From assembly GCA_964551305.1 (NCBI GenBank), contig CAZKBT010000018.1:1-53111 (forward strand): DNA of 53,111 nucleotides. The letters run 5' to 3'. Below, one piece after another: positions 51,185 to 53,111 of the stretch (position 1 is the first letter of the stretch; each line of letters begins with the position of its first letter). The stretch is from JBAZDC01 sp041654595 (GTDB lineage: Bacteria > Pseudomonadota > Gammaproteobacteria > Burkholderiales > Burkholderiaceae_B). Under the pieces are notes generated by a model that was not told the origin of the DNA, did not search any database, and was given only the letters and a program-made list of their open reading frames with translations. The translations under genes and the position numbers were made by a program.

Positions 51185-52516
51185 CTATTCGTCGAGATCG
51201 TATTCGGGTTCGGAAAGCGCCAGGGTGAACCGGGTGCCGCCGGCCGGCGAAATGGGTGACGCCACCTCGAGCCGCCAGGACTGAAGGGCGCAGGTGCGTT
51301 GGGCGACGGCCAGGCCTATGCCCACGTCGCCGGCGGACGGCGCGGCCGAATGACCCGCGGTCCTCTCGTCCTTGCGTCGGCGGCTGTAATAACGTTCGAA
51401 GATGTGAAGCTGGTCCGTCGGGCTGATGCCGGGGCCGTCGTCGCTGAACGTAAGGACACCGGGCCGGCCGTTTATATGCAGGTTGCCCGGCGAGCCATGC
51501 AGGATGGCGTTTCGCGTGATGTTGCGCACGACCATCATCAGCGCATAACGATTCACGGTCGCGCTCAGATCCGGCGGTACGTGGTTGTGGATGCGCAGCC
51601 GCCTTTCGTCGGATTCCTGCTGCAGCGCGCCGAGCACGTCGTCCACGCAGGCGCGCAGTTGCACGTTCTCTTTCGGCCCTTCCTCTGCCCGGGACAGGTT
51701 GTAGGTGCTTTCCAATGTTTCGGAGATCTCGTCGACGCAGTCCATGATGCGTTCGGGCCGGTCGGGTTCGCCGGGTGGAACGCAATGGCTCATCGACAAG
51801 AGTTCGGCGTCGCCGCGGATCACAGCCAATGGCGTGCGGATTTCATGATGCAGATTCGAGGCGAATTCCTTTTGGTCGGCTATCGTGCGGTCTATCCTGT
51901 CCTGCATGCGGTTGAAGGCATGCAGCAGCCGTCCCCCTTCGTTATAGCGGGCGGTCAAAGTCAGCGGCGAGCCGGGCGCCCATCGATCGAGTTGGTCCGC
52001 GACGTCGTTCAAGGGGCGCACGGCCCAGCGCGACAGACGCAGCCCCAGGATATAGCCCCATGCGATGACGAACAGTGCGATGGCGATCAAGACTAAGCCG
52101 AAATGGCTGGTCAGCTTGTCGATTTCGCTGCTGTCGTACATGACGTAGAACATGTTGCCGTGCCTTTCGGCCACCATGACGTGCGAGAAGCGCTGGTTGA
52201 CTTCCATGCTGTGCAGCCCCAGGTCCAATTCACGCAGGCCTTCGGGTAGATCGGGGGCTGGCGACGATGGGCTTTCTCCCCAGGCCATCATGAAGGGGCC
52301 GAGTTGCCGCTTGAAAGGCAGCGTCAGCGTGGCGCTTTCTTTGAAGACTTCTTCTTTGAGTTTGAAGCTTTCCGTCCGCACCCAGGAGTTGATCAACTGC
52401 TGTTCCATCTCCGCGTGGACGTAGAACGCGGTCAGGCAGACGAATCCGGCAACGGTCACGACCAATATGGTCAAGGACAGCACGACGCGAGAGGCGAGCG
52501 ATGGACGATATCTCAT
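51185..52516 (-). CDS. Sensor histidine kinase
   Basis: From the ATG ending at 52516 the 443-residue kinase has two membrane helices (about 10-31 and 139-160) around a periplasmic sensor of about 105 residues, a HAMP-like linker, a DHp domain with the phospho-accepting His224 in N-L-H-H-E-I-R-T-P-L, and an ATPase domain with N-box R-N-I-T-R-N-A, G-box D-D-G-P-G-I and G-I-G-L-A-V-A. The ATG overlaps the regulator's stop in ATGA, so the pair is translationally coupled. A longer frame to 52807 was rejected as it runs through the regulator gene. The signal is unknown. Confidence 0.92.
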   Translation of the reverse strand: MRYRPSLASRVVLSLTILVVTVAGFVCLTAFYVHAEMEQQLINSWVRTESFKLKEEVFKESATLTLPFKRQLGPFMMAWGESPSSPAPDLPEGLRELDLGLHSMEVNQRFSHVMVAERHGNMFYVMYDSSEIDKLTSHFGLVLIAIALFVIAWGYILGLRLSRWAVRPLNDVADQLDRWAPGSPLTLTARYNEGGRLLHAFNRMQDRIDRTIADQKEFASNLHHEIRTPLAVIRGDAELLSMSHCVPPGEPDRPERIMDCVDEISETLESTYNLSRAEEGPKENVQLRACVDDVLGALQQESDERRLRIHNHVPPDLSATVNRYALMMVVRNITRNAILHGSPGNLHINGRPGVLTFSDDGPGISPTDQLHIFERYYSRRRKDERTAGHSAAPSAGDVGIGLAVAQRTCALQSWRLEVASPISPAGGTRFTLALSEPEYDLDE

Positions 52517-53111
52517 TCCCTGCCGATGCCGTCCGTAAGTCGCCAGCCCAGGCCGCTGACCGTCTCTATGCCGTCGAATCCGTGGCGGGACAGGAACCGA
52601 CGCAGAATGTGCATTTGGCTGCGCAAGACATCCGAGGACAGGGAGTCGTGCGGCCAGAGCATGTTTTCCAGCTCGCTGCGCGTGACGACCTGGCCATGGC
52701 GCCGAATCAGGATTTCCAGGATTTGCAGGCTTTTCTTCGGCAGCTTCAAGTCCGCGCCGCCGACGCTGACGCGGCGGGCGCCGGGTGTATAGGAAAGAAC
52801 GCCGCATGTGAACGTATCCTGTTCCGCGCGCGCAAGGCGGGCGCGCCTAAGTAGCGCTTTCAGGCGCAACAGGACTTCGGCCAGGGAGTAAGGCTTGGTG
52901 AGATAGTCGTCCGCGCCGGTGGTGAAGCCCAGGGTCTTGTCTTCCATGCTGATCCGCGCGGTCAGCATGAGGATGGGCGTGGTCATGCGCAATTCGTTGC
53001 GAATGTGCGACAGCACGCGCCACCCGTCCAGGCCCGGCAAGCCGACGTCCAGCAATATGGCGTCGAAACGCTGGGCCTGCAGCATACTCAGCGCCATCTG
53101 TCCGGAGTAGG
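52513..53111 (-). CDS. OmpR/PhoB-type response regulator, N-terminus cut by the window
   Basis: The frame runs open to the window edge; the true start lies outside. Visible are most of the receiver domain, with the phospho-acceptor Asp in L-L-D-V-G-L-P-G-L-D-G-W and the conserved Lys in L-T-K-P-Y-S-L-A-E, and a complete winged-helix DNA-binding domain (V-V-T-R-S-E-L-E-N-M-L-W, R-S-Q-M-H-I-L-R-R, V-S-G-L-G-W-R-L). It forms a two-component system with the overlapping kinase gene downstream. Confidence 0.93.
   Translation of the reverse strand, partial: YSGQMALSMLQAQRFDAILLDVGLPGLDGWRVLSHIRNELRMTTPILMLTARISMEDKTLGFTTGADDYLTKPYSLAEVLLRLKALLRRARLARAEQDTFTCGVLSYTPGARRVSVGGADLKLPKKSLQILEILIRRHGQVVTRSELENMLWPHDSLSSDVLRSQMHILRRFLSRHGFDGIETVSGLGWRLTDGIGRE

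Overview
The window looks like a chromosome segment of a high-GC betaproteobacterium of the order Burkholderiales, most likely family Alcaligenaceae (Bordetella/Achromobacter relatives). The grounds are protein similarity recognised by eye and gene neighbourhoods: a Lys/Ala-rich histone H1-like protein beside nrdAB, the rplM-rpsI-argC-erpA-anmK-M23 peptidase-tyrS run, and glyA-nrdR-ribD. No database search was possible, so the genus is an inference.

Bases 1-27250 are core genome: a cut SlyB-like gene, YggT, a cysteine hydrolase, the H1-like histone, the class Ia ribonucleotide reductase operon nrdAB with two NrdR boxes upstream, a lipoprotein, gltX, a Pat-type acetyltransferase with an eroded CoA-ligase part, a carboxylesterase, darP, pmbA, an orphan TRAP binding protein, rplM-rpsI, argC, a DUF6776-like membrane protein, erpA, anmK plus an M23 endopeptidase, tyrS, a YbhB-like protein, glyA, nrdR and ribD. 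The repressor gene (nrdR) and its predicted target (the nrdA promoter) lie in the same window.

A tRNA-Ser(GGA) gene at 27366-27456 carries an integrated element of about 7.4 kb that ends near 34800 at a decayed copy of the tRNA 3' end. It encodes a P4-type tyrosine integrase, an AlpA-like regulator, a small HTH protein, a Toprim primase-like protein, a DUF927 helicase-like ATPase, an SSB-like protein and several unknown small proteins, mostly overlapping head to tail. It has no capsid, tail or conjugation genes. Between the ATPase and SSB genes is an array of GGGAAC/GTTCCC repeats on a 9-bp period, with a perfect 16-bp inverted repeat: a candidate replication origin resembling the iteron origins of P4-like satellites. 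The ends carry arm-type GACGGTA repeats and a 19-bp imperfect inverted repeat. I consider this a candidate phage satellite or self-replicating integrative element.

Next to the element is a second accessory region (about 34900-45890): a frameshifted 3' remnant of a kexin-like protease gene, then an intact three-gene cluster of a kexin-like (S8 plus P domain) lipoprotein protease, a small secreted protein, and a 2625-residue autotransporter whose passenger carries about 23 copies of a Q-S-I-G-G-G-G-G motif. A plausible reading is a surface protease that matures a giant autotransporter, as SphB1 does for FHA in Bordetella, but with different parts.

Core genome resumes at about 45900 with a DUF6314-like protein, pckG (GTP-dependent PEP carboxykinase), a DUF4139 secreted protein, a glycine-zipper His/Arg-rich exported protein, and a two-component system whose response regulator is cut by the window end.
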